DNA from: Candidatus Obscuribacterales bacterium
GTDB taxonomy: Bacteria > Cyanobacteriota > Vampirovibrionia > Obscuribacterales > Obscuribacteraceae
NCBI GenBank assembly: GCA_020050835.1
Contig: JAGVKB010000053.1
Coordinates: 62,001-126,000 of the forward strand
Length of the DNA: 64,000 nt
Reading direction: 5' to 3'
Below are positions 52,779 to 61,635 of this stretch, one piece after another. Under the pieces are notes generated by a model. The model ran no database searches. It saw only the letters and a program-made list of their open reading frames with translations, and was not told the origin of the DNA. Made by a program: the position numbers and the translations under genes. Every line of letters starts with the position of its first letter. The stretch's first letter is position 1.

Positions 52779-53503
52779 GCAACTCTGCCGATGACATGAG
52801 AGTTTGCCTGCTGACAGGAGCAGGAGGAGGGCTGGGAACTGCGCTCTGCACTGAGATGGACAGACGCTACCTGATATCGGCAGTCTGCCGCTCCAAACTT
52901 CCCAGAGTAGATTCGCAAGAGGTCGTCTTTGTAGACCCTCTTTCTCAGGAGCCAAAGAGGGTTCCCAAAACGTTTGTAATTAAAGCCGACTTCGAAGACG
53001 AATCGCAGATAGAAAGAGTAATCGAGCTTACATTGGCTCGCTTCGGCCGGATCGATCTTCTAATAAACAATGCCGGACAGTACATAACCGGGCCGCTGGT
53101 GCCCGGGAAGGAATTGTTAGAGGATGCCTCAAGGATGATGGAGATCAATGCTCTTGTGCCATTACGCCTGGCAGTAACCGCAGCAAGAATGTTCTGGAAA
53201 GAGCGACGAGCAGAAAATATCAAGTTGAGCCGCAATATCGTCAACGTTTCAAGTACGGCAGGCTTGAAGCTGTATGAAAATCAGGGACAGAGCTTATATG
53301 CTGCATCCAAAGCAGCATTGAATACACTTACCGTTCACATGTCGCATGAGTTCTCACGGTTTGGCGTGCGCGTCAATGCAGTTGCTCCTAATTCGTTTCC
53401 AGGAATTGTGCCAACTTCACGCGTTGTCGAAGAAATCCTAAAATTGGACGCCGGCTCGATGTCCGGAGAGATAGTTCGAGTCGACGCCGACGCTGCGAAA
53501 TAA
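52775..53503 (+). CDS. Classical short-chain dehydrogenase/reductase
   Basis: 242 aa. The nucleotide-binding motif is TGAGGGLGTAL, the stabilising motif NNAGQY, catalytic Ser in VNVSSTAGL, and YAASKAALN carries Y-x3-K. All four catalytic elements are intact, giving a cytoplasmic NAD(P)-dependent oxidoreductase of classical length. The start overlaps the upstream oxygenase stop (ATGA). The coupling suggests that it acts on the hydroxylated product or on a sugar intermediate. The substrate is not known. Confidence 0.9.
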   Translation: MSNSADDMRVCLLTGAGGGLGTALCTEMDRRYLISAVCRSKLPRVDSQEVVFVDPLSQEPKRVPKTFVIKADFEDESQIERVIELTLARFGRIDLLINNAGQYITGPLVPGKELLEDASRMMEINALVPLRLAVTAARMFWKERRAENIKLSRNIVNVSSTAGLKLYENQGQSLYAASKAALNTLTVHMSHEFSRFGVRVNAVAPNSFPGIVPTSRVVEEILKLDAGSMSGEIVRVDADAAK

Positions 53504-53511
53504 CCATCTAA

Positions 53512-55215
53512 GTGAACCGGCTACACGCACTTATGCTAAAGGCTCGACTCCACAAGAAGCAAGCCTTGATCATTTTTTCAATCCTCGCCCTTATCCTTGG
53601 CTCAGCTACGATTTTGGCTTGCCGATCGCTTGATGCCTACCGAAGTTTCTTCGGAATGTATCACGATGACGGCATCTATCTAGTAACTGCCAAGTCGTTG
53701 GCTGAGAACCTGGGATACCGAATTATCTCTCTGCCCGGAAGTCCATTTGAAACGAAATATCCGATTGGCTTTCCATTTCTGCTTTCATTAGCCTGGCGCC
53801 TGTTTCCCAACTTCCCTCAAAACCTGAACGTGCTTCTGCCACTGCAGGTAGTGACAAGTTTCGCCGCAGTAGTTGTCGCCGTCTGTTATCTGGTAAAAAC
53901 CGGCAAGGTCACTATTGCACTTGCGGCGGTTATCCTGCCTGCTTGCCTATTTAACTATCACTTCCTAGATTTCGCGCCAATGATAATGAGCGATATGCCG
54001 TTCGCTCTCTTTTCATTTCTCGCGCTATGGGCAACCGAAAGATTTTCGGCATCCAAGAACAAATCTCCATCTGCCCCGATCGCTTTGGGACTCCTGCTCG
54101 CAAGCTGCGCAACCTTGCGCCTGCAGGGGATAGTCGTCATCCTGAGCAGCATTGTGTTCCTGGTTATTCGCAGGAAGCTGGCTGCCGCAGCCACAATCCT
54201 GGGCATCGCGACAGTTTCATTGGCGCCACAGCTCATCTGGCAAGCCGAAGCCAGAGCGGAGATTGCACCCTATCTATCGTTTTACACCAATTATGTCGCT
54301 CACGCCTACAGCACGCTGCCAGACCTTCGCCTGCTTGTAAGAGAGGCCCAATCATGCTTTTACTGGTCGGTACTAATGCAAGTCAACACTTACCTGCCAT
54401 TTTTGCAGAACATCGAGTATGAGAGCCTATCGCCGAAGCAACTCGAGCTAATCTATCGAGTAATCTATCCGCTCCTCATACTGCCGCTATTGATCGGTCT
54501 TGTGGTCGGAGTCCGTCGCGGCTCGCTGCCGGCAATATACCTGCTACTCCATGCCATCTCATTGACAGTCTGGCCAGTCCGCCTGGAGTGGCGCCATATA
54601 TTCACAGTGCTGCCGCTTAGTTACTTTCTGTTTTTCCTCGGAAGCAGAGCAATCGCCAAACGCCTCAAACGGGCTGCACGCGCCCGCCGCTCCCTGTTTC
54701 AGAATTTATGCGCGGCGCTTTCATTGGGATTTTCTGCTTACTTAATAGCAGGAGCGACCGGCGAGTCACTGCAATATGTCGGTGAGTATCAGCATCTAGT
54801 CGTGTCGCCAACTGTTGTAATTAACCTCTCGGTGATGGCACATGACAGCAGTCAGACCTTTAGCTGGATTCGATCAAACACGCCGGAGCAAGCGGTCTTC
54901 ATCTCTAACAACGATCCCAGCTTTTTCTTGTATACCAGTAGAAAGGCGCTGTTACCCTCCCCTCTGGAGATCTGGCGTTTCGTCAAGATGCGCCTGGTGG
55001 ATGCTCAATCATTGCTTTCAGCGATCCAATTCGGCAAAGCAGATTATGTGCTGGCAGAGCCGACCTTCCGAGGATCAGGTATGAGCATGGACCAAACCGA
55101 CCAGGCGGTCGAATCGCTTAGAAAGCGATTTCCCGGCGCTGTTAAAACTGTCTTCAAATCATCCAACGGACTGATGCGAATCTACGAAATTAAACGAGAA
55201 TTGCTGCCAAAATAG
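53512..55215 (+). CDS. GT-C type integral membrane glycosyltransferase (ArnT/PMT-like)
   Basis: 567 aa from GTG 53512 (ATG 53533 is an alternative; neither has a strong ribosome-binding site). About 10-11 hydrophobic segments follow a first one at about 17-37. After it comes an acidic YHDDGIYL motif near 50, where GT-C enzymes carry the metal-free catalytic Asp, with TKYPIGFPFLLSL next. A periplasmic C-terminal domain of about 150 residues ends the protein. Such enzymes move a sugar from a polyprenyl phosphate to lipid, protein or polysaccharide outside the membrane. It fits glycosylation of exported proteins or envelope lipids, consistent with the heptose genes downstream. Confidence 0.85.
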   Translation: MNRLHALMLKARLHKKQALIIFSILALILGSATILACRSLDAYRSFFGMYHDDGIYLVTAKSLAENLGYRIISLPGSPFETKYPIGFPFLLSLAWRLFPNFPQNLNVLLPLQVVTSFAAVVVAVCYLVKTGKVTIALAAVILPACLFNYHFLDFAPMIMSDMPFALFSFLALWATERFSASKNKSPSAPIALGLLLASCATLRLQGIVVILSSIVFLVIRRKLAAAATILGIATVSLAPQLIWQAEARAEIAPYLSFYTNYVAHAYSTLPDLRLLVREAQSCFYWSVLMQVNTYLPFLQNIEYESLSPKQLELIYRVIYPLLILPLLIGLVVGVRRGSLPAIYLLLHAISLTVWPVRLEWRHIFTVLPLSYFLFFLGSRAIAKRLKRAARARRSLFQNLCAALSLGFSAYLIAGATGESLQYVGEYQHLVVSPTVVINLSVMAHDSSQTFSWIRSNTPEQAVFISNNDPSFFLYTSRKALLPSPLEIWRFVKMRLVDAQSLLSAIQFGKADYVLAEPTFRGSGMSMDQTDQAVESLRKRFPGAVKTVFKSSNGLMRIYEIKRELLPK

Positions 55216-55298
55216 CCCGAAAGCTTCGCTGACAATTAGATTTATGAGATGATAAACACTCATTGAACGCGCAGGGTCCGGAGGCGGGAAGTCTTACT

Positions 55299-56270
55299 AT
55301 GAAAGCATTTATCACCGGGGGAGCCGGCTTTATTGGTGGTTGCATGGCGGAGCGGCTGCTGCTTGGACCGACCAATTCAGTCACGATATTTGACAACTTT
55401 TCTTCCTCGGAAACCGGCAACATCCAACATTTGAGAGCAGATAACCGCCTCAAAATTGTGCGCGGCGATCTGATGGACTCGCCGTTGTTGTCTGACTCAA
55501 TGAAAGGTCATGACATCGTTTATCACTTCGCATCCAACCCCGATATAGCCAAAGGCGCACAGGATACCAACCTGGATCTCAATCAGAGTGTGATTGGAAC
55601 TCACAGGGTGCTCGAGGCGATTAGGCAGTGTGATGTAAAGAAATTGGTCTTTCTGTCTGGCTCGGGAGTTTATGGCGATACGGCCGGCGTGCCAACAGCC
55701 GAAGACTATGCACCTTTGCTACCGGTGTCGATGTACGGGGCCGGTAAATTGGGAGCGGAGGCGCTGATTGCAGCCTTTTCTCATATGTTCGGAATTACAA
55801 GCTACATATTCCGTCCCTGCAATGTCGTGGGTGAGGGTCAGACCCACGGAGTTGCCTTCGACTTCATTCGAAAATTGAGACAAGATCAAAAGACTCTGCA
55901 AATTCTGGGAGACGGCAAACAGAGCAAGCCCTACCTGCACGTGGAAGACCTGCTTAACGCCATCTTTTTTGTAATGGCGATGGTCGAAGATCAAATCAAT
56001 GTGTACAACGTGTCTACTGAAGACGCAGTCGATGTTAACTGGATCGCCCGTGTAGTGATCGAGTCGATGCAACTCCTGGGTGTTGAAATCAGCTACACCG
56101 GAGGAGAACGAGGATGGCCGGGAGATGTTCCGACTTTACGGTTGGACACCAGTAAAATCAGAAAGTTTGGCTGGACTCCACGTTATAGCTCGCAGGAAGC
56201 ATTGCTCTTATCCATTCGGCAGATACTCGGACGCAAGCATCATAACGAGGCTGCGCAGGAGGCGCGTTGA
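55299..56270 (+). CDS. NAD-dependent sugar-nucleotide epimerase/dehydratase
   Basis: 323 aa from ATG 55299. Extended SDR: TGGAGFIGGCMAERLL, DNFSS as the NAD-specific segment, HFASNPD, the Ser motif LSGSGVYGD, catalytic YGAGKLGAE (Y-x3-K), and FRPCNVVGEGQTHGVAFDFI. HVEDLLNAI and the C-terminal RLDTSKIRKFGWTPRY are typical of UDP-sugar 4-epimerases and dehydratases such as GalE or RfbB. The exact sugar cannot be told. It is coupled to the following kinase: the stop overlaps a TTG start. It is the second step gene in the heptose block and may modify the GDP-heptose or a partner sugar. Confidence 0.88.
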   Translation: MKAFITGGAGFIGGCMAERLLLGPTNSVTIFDNFSSSETGNIQHLRADNRLKIVRGDLMDSPLLSDSMKGHDIVYHFASNPDIAKGAQDTNLDLNQSVIGTHRVLEAIRQCDVKKLVFLSGSGVYGDTAGVPTAEDYAPLLPVSMYGAGKLGAEALIAAFSHMFGITSYIFRPCNVVGEGQTHGVAFDFIRKLRQDQKTLQILGDGKQSKPYLHVEDLLNAIFFVMAMVEDQINVYNVSTEDAVDVNWIARVVIESMQLLGVEISYTGGERGWPGDVPTLRLDTSKIRKFGWTPRYSSQEALLLSIRQILGRKHHNEAAQEAR

Positions 56271-57259
56271 TTATATCTCGTGCACCGTTTCGAATCTCTC
56301 TCGGCGGCGGCGGCACCGACTTGCCTTCTTACTATTCTCGCAACGGTGGCTTCTTGATCGCCGCCAGCATTGACAAGTATGTCTATCTCTCTGTCAATCG
56401 CCGGTTCTACGATTCCATTCGCCTCTCGTATTCGAAAACAGAGATTGTCGATTCCGTAGCCGAGATACAACATGATATTTTCAGAGAAACCTTCAAGTTC
56501 TTGGGTATCGAGCACGGAATTGAAGCGGTGTCAGTCGCCGATATGCCGGCGAACTCCGGACTAGGCAGTTCGAGCTGCTTTACGGTTGCACTCTTGAATG
56601 CGCTGCATGCACACAAGCGCGAGTACGTCACACCGGCGCAATTAGCCGAAGAAGCCTGCCGGATTGAACTTGAACTGCTGAAGCAGCCGATCGGGAAACA
56701 AGATCAGTACATCACCGCCTATGGTGGCATTAACTGCTTGACTTTTGATCCAGCCGGAAAGGTGACGGTCGAGCCGCTCAGGCTGCCGGCAGACCTGACG
56801 GCGGACTTGAAGTACCGGCTGGTAATGTTTTACAGCGGCAAGGAGCGCAGCGCCAGCGAGGTACTTAAAGAACAGGACAGCAAGATGCGCAAGCTAGACA
56901 AGAGCACCGAATCAGCGCTCAATCGAATCAAGGAGATCGGGCTAGAATCGAAGATTCAGCTGGAGCGCGGGCGCATAGACGCGCTCGGAGAATTGATGGA
57001 TGCCCACTGGCAAGTAAAGAAAACGCTCTCATCCTGCGTCACTAACGACTTCATCGACAAGTGCTATGAGACCGCCAGAGGAAACGGGGCATTGGGCGGC
57101 AAAGTGATGGGCGCCGGTGGCGGTGGATTCTTTCTCTTTTATGTAGACCCAAGTAAGAAATCCGGACTGCTCGACGCAATGTCCAAGCTTGGACTCAAGC
57201 ATGTAATGTACGATTTTGAATTCCAGGGCGCAAAGATAATTTTCAACGTGGGCTCATGA
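56267..57259 (+). CDS. hddA: GHMP kinase, D-glycero-D-manno-heptose 7-phosphate kinase-like
   Basis: 330 aa from TTG 56267. AGGAGG at 56257-56262 lies 4 nt away and the start overlaps the upstream stop. Motif 1 is PFRISLGGGGTDLPSYY, characteristic of HddA-type heptose kinases. The phosphate loop is PANSGLGSSSCFTVALL near 95. The C-terminal GHMP motif is GKVMGAGGGGFFLFY. It phosphorylates D-glycero-D-manno-heptose 7-phosphate at C1 in the GDP-heptose pathway of S-layer and capsule glycans. GmhA and an HddC-like enzyme are nearby, which supports the name; sequence alone would also allow a related sugar kinase. Confidence 0.85.
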   Translation: MIISRAPFRISLGGGGTDLPSYYSRNGGFLIAASIDKYVYLSVNRRFYDSIRLSYSKTEIVDSVAEIQHDIFRETFKFLGIEHGIEAVSVADMPANSGLGSSSCFTVALLNALHAHKREYVTPAQLAEEACRIELELLKQPIGKQDQYITAYGGINCLTFDPAGKVTVEPLRLPADLTADLKYRLVMFYSGKERSASEVLKEQDSKMRKLDKSTESALNRIKEIGLESKIQLERGRIDALGELMDAHWQVKKTLSSCVTNDFIDKCYETARGNGALGGKVMGAGGGGFFLFYVDPSKKSGLLDAMSKLGLKHVMYDFEFQGAKIIFNVGS

Positions 57260-58464
57260 GTACGAGAGAACCCGCATATTCTACCGACGGTCGAACCGAA
57301 CATCTCGTTGATGTAAAAGGCCGCTGGCTCGAGACATCCGGCGGAATTTTATATGTGGTATCAGAAAGAGTCCAGTTTGATGATGACCTTTCACATTGGC
57401 GGCTGGCATTTCAGAGACTGCTGGAGATCAACGAGAACAAGGCGCGTAGCCTGATCGAAACAGCCGTCGACAGGTCGATCAAGGAGTTTGGTGCACTACC
57501 GAGCGAGCTTCCGCCCGAAGCGAGAGTGAAGCCGCTGACGCTTGCTTCCGCTCAAATCCTTGGACTCTCAGCTGACCAGCACCGGCTGCCGGAAAGTCTT
57601 TCCAACAGCGGCACAACCTTCGACGGCTCACCGGCCGATCACGTCTTTGCAGGCACTATCAGCGGAAATCGCCAGCGTATGGTGATCGGCAACAGGTTGG
57701 CTGAATACGCCTGGCAGATCGAAACAGACAAGTGTAAGCCGGTCGCCGCATCGTCAGTTGCCTATGACCGGTCCTATTACGAGTCACCCAGGCACGCGCA
57801 CTGCGGCATGAGAGACTACATCCATCATGACGACTGGCGGCTGGAAAAGTCCAGACGCCTGATGCGGATCGTGACAGCAGCAACGAAGCCGGAGTTCGAA
57901 GAGCGGCAGATTAAATCCATCCGCGCGCTCGATGTGGGATCAGCCACCGGATATTATCGAAAGGCGATGGAAGAGCTCGGTTATGTTCACTACGGTATCG
58001 ACCTTTCCCGGGAGGCAATTGCTGTTTGCAAGGAGACGTTTGGTTATGAAACCTGGCATGGCAGTGTAATAGATCTGGCTCGATTTGTTGATGCCGGCAA
58101 CGAACGATTCAATCTCATTACACTGTGGGACACAATCGAGCATTTCGACGATCCCGGACAGGTAATCCGCATCCTCAAGGAGTTTCTCAGCGACGAAGGC
58201 ATGCTAGTAGTGAGAACTCCCAGTCTTACCGCTCTTGAAGCGGAGATACTGAAAGACATGTACTACTCTTTCAAGCTAGACCACGTGCGCTACTTTTCGC
58301 CAAAATCACTGACGGCATTGATGAGGTTGAATGGATTGCAGCCGATCTACATTGAGACTACTTCGCATCTGTTCAAAGGACTGCTCGGCGCAAACTACCT
58401 TTATCAAGTCGGACAAGAGCTTCGCGGCGCTGACATCGTAGCGATTTATAAAGCCGCTGGGTGA
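57256..58464 (+). CDS. SAM-dependent methyltransferase with a long N-terminal extension
   Basis: 402 aa. The start overlaps the kinase stop (ATGA). The first 180 residues are not recognised; they contain no Cys-based ribbon or membrane segment. The methyltransferase domain begins near 185, with motif I ALDVGSATGYYRKAMEELG (about 222), YGIDLSREAI, LWDTIEHFDDP as the post-I loop and LVVRTPSLTALE. The HFD/HVRYFSPKSLTALM tail resembles UbiG/sugar methyltransferases. In this block it probably methylates the heptose or another glycan sugar. The N-terminal region could be an acceptor-binding or oligomerisation domain. Confidence 0.83.
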   Translation: MSTREPAYSTDGRTEHLVDVKGRWLETSGGILYVVSERVQFDDDLSHWRLAFQRLLEINENKARSLIETAVDRSIKEFGALPSELPPEARVKPLTLASAQILGLSADQHRLPESLSNSGTTFDGSPADHVFAGTISGNRQRMVIGNRLAEYAWQIETDKCKPVAASSVAYDRSYYESPRHAHCGMRDYIHHDDWRLEKSRRLMRIVTAATKPEFEERQIKSIRALDVGSATGYYRKAMEELGYVHYGIDLSREAIAVCKETFGYETWHGSVIDLARFVDAGNERFNLITLWDTIEHFDDPGQVIRILKEFLSDEGMLVVRTPSLTALEAEILKDMYYSFKLDHVRYFSPKSLTALMRLNGLQPIYIETTSHLFKGLLGANYLYQVGQELRGADIVAIYKAAG

Positions 58465-58505
58465 GGTATTATGTTGCCCTGTAGCTATCAAGCAAGGATT
58501 CACTT

Positions 58506-59252
58506 ATGACTCTTGATGACTGCCAACTGGTTATTCTCGCCGGCGGGCTCGGCACAAGGCTGGGAGCGGCAACCGCCAACACTGCCAAGTCAATGGTAGA
58601 GGTTGGAGGCAAACCGTTTCTGCAGCACCAGATTGAGCTAGTGAAGTCGCGGGGTATAAAGCAAGTCCTCTTGCTGACCGGTCACCTGGGAGAACAGATC
58701 GAAGGTCATTTTGGTGACGGCTCAAAATTTGGCATCGACTTGAAGTACAGCCGCGAGACAGAGCCGCTCGGCACAGCCGGCGCATTGAAGTTGGCAGAGC
58801 CGCTACTTCAGAGACGCTTTCTCATGATGTACGGCGACGCTTATCTCACGCTTGATTATGGGCTGCTCTGGGACCGCCAATCACGGTCGGTAAGGCAGGC
58901 TGTGATGGTGATTTACAAGAACGAAAATCGCTGGGGACGCAGCAACGTAGTATACGATTTACCGGTGGTGGCATGCTTCGATCCCACCGCCCAATCACTG
59001 CCTTCCGATCACGCCTCCAGGCTGAAGCCTCATCAACGCTTCGAGTATATCGATTACGGCATTACGGCGATCAAGAAAGAGCTAATCGAAGCGCTACCGG
59101 CTGGCACAAAAGGGTCGATGAACGAAGTCTTCGCCGGGCTAGCCGCCAAGCGGCAGCTCGACGGACTGGAAGTGAAGGAGCGCTTCTATGAAATCGGTTC
59201 GCCGGAAGGACTCGAAGCGTTCAAGGCGTATTTGAAAGAGTCCTCTCAATAA
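58506..59252 (+). CDS. hddC: Sugar nucleotidyltransferase, D-glycero-D-manno-heptose 1-phosphate guanylyltransferase-like
   Basis: 248 aa. AAGGA lies about 9 nt upstream of ATG 58506. The pyrophosphorylase motif LAGGLGTRLG...KSMVEVGGKPFLQH is at the N-terminus. LLTGHLGEQIEGHFGDG follows, then YSRETEPLGTAGAL and MMYGDAYLTLDYG with the metal Asp. A C-terminal EVKERFYEIGSPEGLE ends it. The family includes HddC, glucose-1-phosphate and NDP-mannose enzymes. Neighbouring HddA-like kinase and GmhA favour GDP-heptose formation. The nucleotide specificity is inferred from context. Confidence 0.82.
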   Translation: MTLDDCQLVILAGGLGTRLGAATANTAKSMVEVGGKPFLQHQIELVKSRGIKQVLLLTGHLGEQIEGHFGDGSKFGIDLKYSRETEPLGTAGALKLAEPLLQRRFLMMYGDAYLTLDYGLLWDRQSRSVRQAVMVIYKNENRWGRSNVVYDLPVVACFDPTAQSLPSDHASRLKPHQRFEYIDYGITAIKKELIEALPAGTKGSMNEVFAGLAAKRQLDGLEVKERFYEIGSPEGLEAFKAYLKESSQ

Positions 59253-59318
59253 GCTCCCAGTTACTCCACAACCAGCGTGCGGACAACAGGCCGATGGGAG
59301 AGATGAACAACCACAGCC

Positions 59319-59381
59319 ATGTTTAGTAAATCGCCGAACCTGTCGGTTGTGATGAAGTCGACGGACCGGGGCGCAAGGTAA
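59319..59381 (+). pseudogene. Partial duplicate of the GT2 gene start
   Basis: ATG 59319 begins a stretch that matches the first 36 bases of the GT2 gene at 59390 with three mismatches. It reads MFSKSPNLSVVMKSTDRGAR then UAA. The copies are 71 bp apart. This is either a decayed tandem duplication of the 5' end or a 20-residue leader peptide. Confidence 0.7.
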
Positions 59382-59389
59382 TCAGAGCA

Positions 59390-60067
59390 ATGTCCAGTAA
59401 ATCGCCCAACCTGTCGGTTGTGATGGTAACTCTCAACGAGGAGAGAGCGATCGCCAAGGTGATATCAGACATCAAGATTGTGGCGCCAGATGCTGAGATA
59501 TTGGTAGTAGACAGCAGCTCCGACAAAACCGCAGAGATTGCCGAGAGCCTGGGAGCGCGCATAGTGAAGCAGTTACCGCCCAGAGGCTACGGGCCGGCTC
59601 TGGATGCCGCTCTCAGCGGCGCGTCCGGTCAGATTGTGATTACCATCGATTGTGATGACACTTACCCGACGGAATCGATTGCGGCATTAGTCAGCAAATT
59701 GAACGAAGGATTCGATCTCGTCTCGGCATCACGGCTTGGTCATAGACCGGCCGCCATGCCGTTTAAGAACTATCTAGCCAATCGACTCTTTGCGGCCCTG
59801 GCCTGGCTGCTTTGCGGCGTCCGAACGACCGATGTCCACACCGGCATGCGGGCATACAGGAGGGAGTTGCTCGAGGCCTTTCCCTACGATCCAAATGGCA
59901 TGGCTTTGCCGGTCGAACTCCTGGTGGGACCAGTCCAGGCAGGCTATCGGCACGCCGAGATCTTTATCGACTACCGGCCGCGGATTGGAGAATCGACGCT
60001 CAAACCCTGGCCGGGTACGGTCTGGACTTTGAGAAGGCTATGGAAATGGCGCAGGTTCATGCGCTAG
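59390..60067 (+). CDS. Family 2 glycosyltransferase (DPM1/dolichol-P-mannose synthase-like)
   Basis: 225 aa. GT-A fold: LSVVMVTLNEERAIAKVISDI, DAEILVVDSSSDKTAEIA and GYGPALDAALSGASGQIVITIDCDDTYP with the metal-binding DCDD. FKNYLANRLFAALAWLLCGVRTTDVHTGMRAYRRE follows. It is soluble apart from a short hydrophobic stretch, as in bacterial polyprenyl-phosphate sugar synthases. It probably transfers the activated sugar to a polyprenyl phosphate and so supplies the GT-C enzyme at 53.5 kb. The duplicate start lies immediately upstream. The ribosome-binding site is weak. Confidence 0.88.
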   Translation: MSSKSPNLSVVMVTLNEERAIAKVISDIKIVAPDAEILVVDSSSDKTAEIAESLGARIVKQLPPRGYGPALDAALSGASGQIVITIDCDDTYPTESIAALVSKLNEGFDLVSASRLGHRPAAMPFKNYLANRLFAALAWLLCGVRTTDVHTGMRAYRRELLEAFPYDPNGMALPVELLVGPVQAGYRHAEIFIDYRPRIGESTLKPWPGTVWTLRRLWKWRRFMR

Positions 60068-60107
60068 CAGCCTGCCGGAAGCTGGAGTTACACTAGCGCA
60101 CCTTGTG

Positions 60108-60113
60108 TATAAT
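60108..60113 (+). promoter_or_regulatory. TATAAT -10 box ahead of gmhA
   Basis: TATAAT at 60108-60113 puts the RNA start near 60120. The TTG at 60119 then cannot be a start and ATG 60143 is chosen for gmhA. The -35 region is weak. Confidence 0.45.
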
Positions 60114-60142
60114 TCGGATTGGCTCATCTCCCACAATCATTC

Positions 60143-60757
60143 ATGACAAGCAACGATCGCAATTACATCGAAGGCTTTTTCTCCGATCTCAAAGATGTGA
60201 TCGAGGAAGTGTCGATAGCAGATATAGAGCAAGTAATCCAAGTTCTCTTTGACGCCTGGCAACGAGGTTCCACTGTCTTTCTAATCGGCAACGGCGGGTC
60301 GGCAGGAACAGCGAGTCATTTCGCCGCAGATCTCTGCAAGTGCACTGTCACCGCCGGCAAGCTACGACTTAAGGCAAGCAGTCTCACTGATAACATCGCA
60401 CTATTCAGCGCAATTACAAACGATAACGGCTGGGAGAACGTCTTTACCGAACAACTGATGAATTTTTTCAAGCCGAAAGATGTTCTGATTGCATTGAGCG
60501 TCCACGGTGGCAGCGGCTCCGATCAAGCCGGTCCCTGGTCTCAAAATCTGTTGAAAGCAATCAAGTTCGCAAATGACAATGACGGAGTAACAGTCGGACT
60601 AAGCGGATTCGACGGCGGCGCTCTCAAGCAGGCAGCTGACTACTCTATAGTCGTACCAATTAATTCAACGGCGCACGTGGAATCATTTCACGTAGTTCTC
60701 CATCATCTAATTGCGTTTCGACTGGCAGAAAAGATTAAAGCTGCCGAGGCCATTTGA
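60143..60757 (+). CDS. gmhA: Sedoheptulose 7-phosphate isomerase
   Basis: 204 aa from ATG 60143. SIS fold: LIGNGGSAGTASHFAADLCK carries the phosphate loop and the first zinc/catalytic elements. ALFSAITNDNGWENVFTEQLMNF and ALSVHGGSGSDQAGPWSQNLLKAI follow, then the C-terminal HVESFHVVLHHLIAF with histidines as in GmhA. It converts sedoheptulose 7-phosphate to D-glycero-D-manno-heptose 7-phosphate, the first step of heptose synthesis. It has its own likely promoter at 60108. Length is close to E. coli GmhA (192 aa). Confidence 0.9.
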   Translation: MTSNDRNYIEGFFSDLKDVIEEVSIADIEQVIQVLFDAWQRGSTVFLIGNGGSAGTASHFAADLCKCTVTAGKLRLKASSLTDNIALFSAITNDNGWENVFTEQLMNFFKPKDVLIALSVHGGSGSDQAGPWSQNLLKAIKFANDNDGVTVGLSGFDGGALKQAADYSIVVPINSTAHVESFHVVLHHLIAFRLAEKIKAAEAI

Positions 60758-61152
60758 AGTTTCACATCGTTTCCACAAATTTCTAATACCATTGCTTGCA
60801 CAGAACAGAACGGGGCGATGGTTACGGCCCATTACTCCGGTCAACCCCTACGGTAATTCTACGGTACGTGTGGCGCCGACTCCCCTGGAGTCGGCGTTAA
60901 CCTTTGTGGATACGAACACTCGCTTCGAGAACTGTCCGAAGTATTGAAGAGATCCGCATAGCAGAGGCGTGCTTGTAGTATTGCGAAGTAAGTTGCTCGT
61001 CCGCGGTCCGGCTACATCGAGACAAATGAACAAAAGAGACCATCGCTCATTCATTGCTAAGCATGCATAAGGCAAAGCTGTAAGATAGTATTGAACTCTC
61101 GACATCGACGCAACGTCTATATTTGTAAGGAACCGACTGGGAGGAGATGCGT
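60758..61152. other. 395-bp intergenic region
   Basis: It carries the strong hairpin at 60874-60896 and a good Shine-Dalgarno (GGGAGGAG, 61139-61146) for the next gene. No gene or RNA is recognised in it. Confidence 0.6.
60874..60896. terminator. Perfect 10-bp GC-rich hairpin after gmhA
   Basis: CGCCGACTCC-CCT-GGAGTCGGCG is a 10-bp perfect stem with a 3-nt loop. No T tract follows (GTTAACC). It is probably an RNA 3'-end or factor-assisted terminator for the heptose block, or a REP-like element. Confidence 0.55.
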
Positions 61153-61590
61153 ATGAGCGATATAGACAAAATTCTCGACTCTGTCCGATCCATAACTATT
61201 ACGCTCAAAGAAGGCTTCAGTTCGCTTTCTTCGGAAATTCAAGGGACAAATCGACGGCTGGATGATACCAATCAGCGCCTGGATGATACCAATCAGCGCC
61301 TGGATAATACCAATCAGCGCCTGGATAATACCAATCAGCGCTTAGATAACGCTATTCTGGAGTTGCAAACGTTTAGACATGAAACGAATGAACGCTTGGA
61401 CACAACCAACCAGAGGCTTGATGAGACTAATTTAGAGCTGCGAACATTCAAGCGTGAAACCGACGAGCACTTAAGTGGAATCGGCACTTATCTCAAATCC
61501 ATCAATGGGACTGTGCTCGAGCACAACATTAGAATTTACAACCTGGAGAAGCGCGTCTCTAAGCTGGAAGGCGCAGAGGGAGCTGCATAG
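61153..61590 (+). CDS. Coiled-coil protein with heptad tandem repeats
   Basis: 145 aa from ATG 61153, 6 nt after GGGAGGAG; ATG 61147 is too close to it. The middle is four copies of the heptad TNQRLD(D/N) (about 33-65), then looser LQTFRHETNERLDTTNQRLDETNLEL. The pattern is a long uninterrupted alpha-helical coiled coil. There is no signal or membrane segment. The hydrophobic Leu every seventh residue suggests an oligomeric rod. Function unknown. Confidence 0.75.
   Translation: MSDIDKILDSVRSITITLKEGFSSLSSEIQGTNRRLDDTNQRLDDTNQRLDNTNQRLDNTNQRLDNAILELQTFRHETNERLDTTNQRLDETNLELRTFKRETDEHLSGIGTYLKSINGTVLEHNIRIYNLEKRVSKLEGAEGAA
61261..61344 (+). repeat. Four tandem 21-bp coding repeats
   Basis: GATGATACCAATCAGCGCCT plus G, or variants with GATAAT and CGCTTA, repeat every 21 bp at 61261, 61282, 61303 and 61324. 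The units are nearly identical at DNA level, so the array is recent and likely length-variable. Confidence 0.85.
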
Positions 61591-61635
61591 CTGATAAACC
61601 ACTGCAGGCAGTCGAGTAGTCAATCAGTCCAGGAA

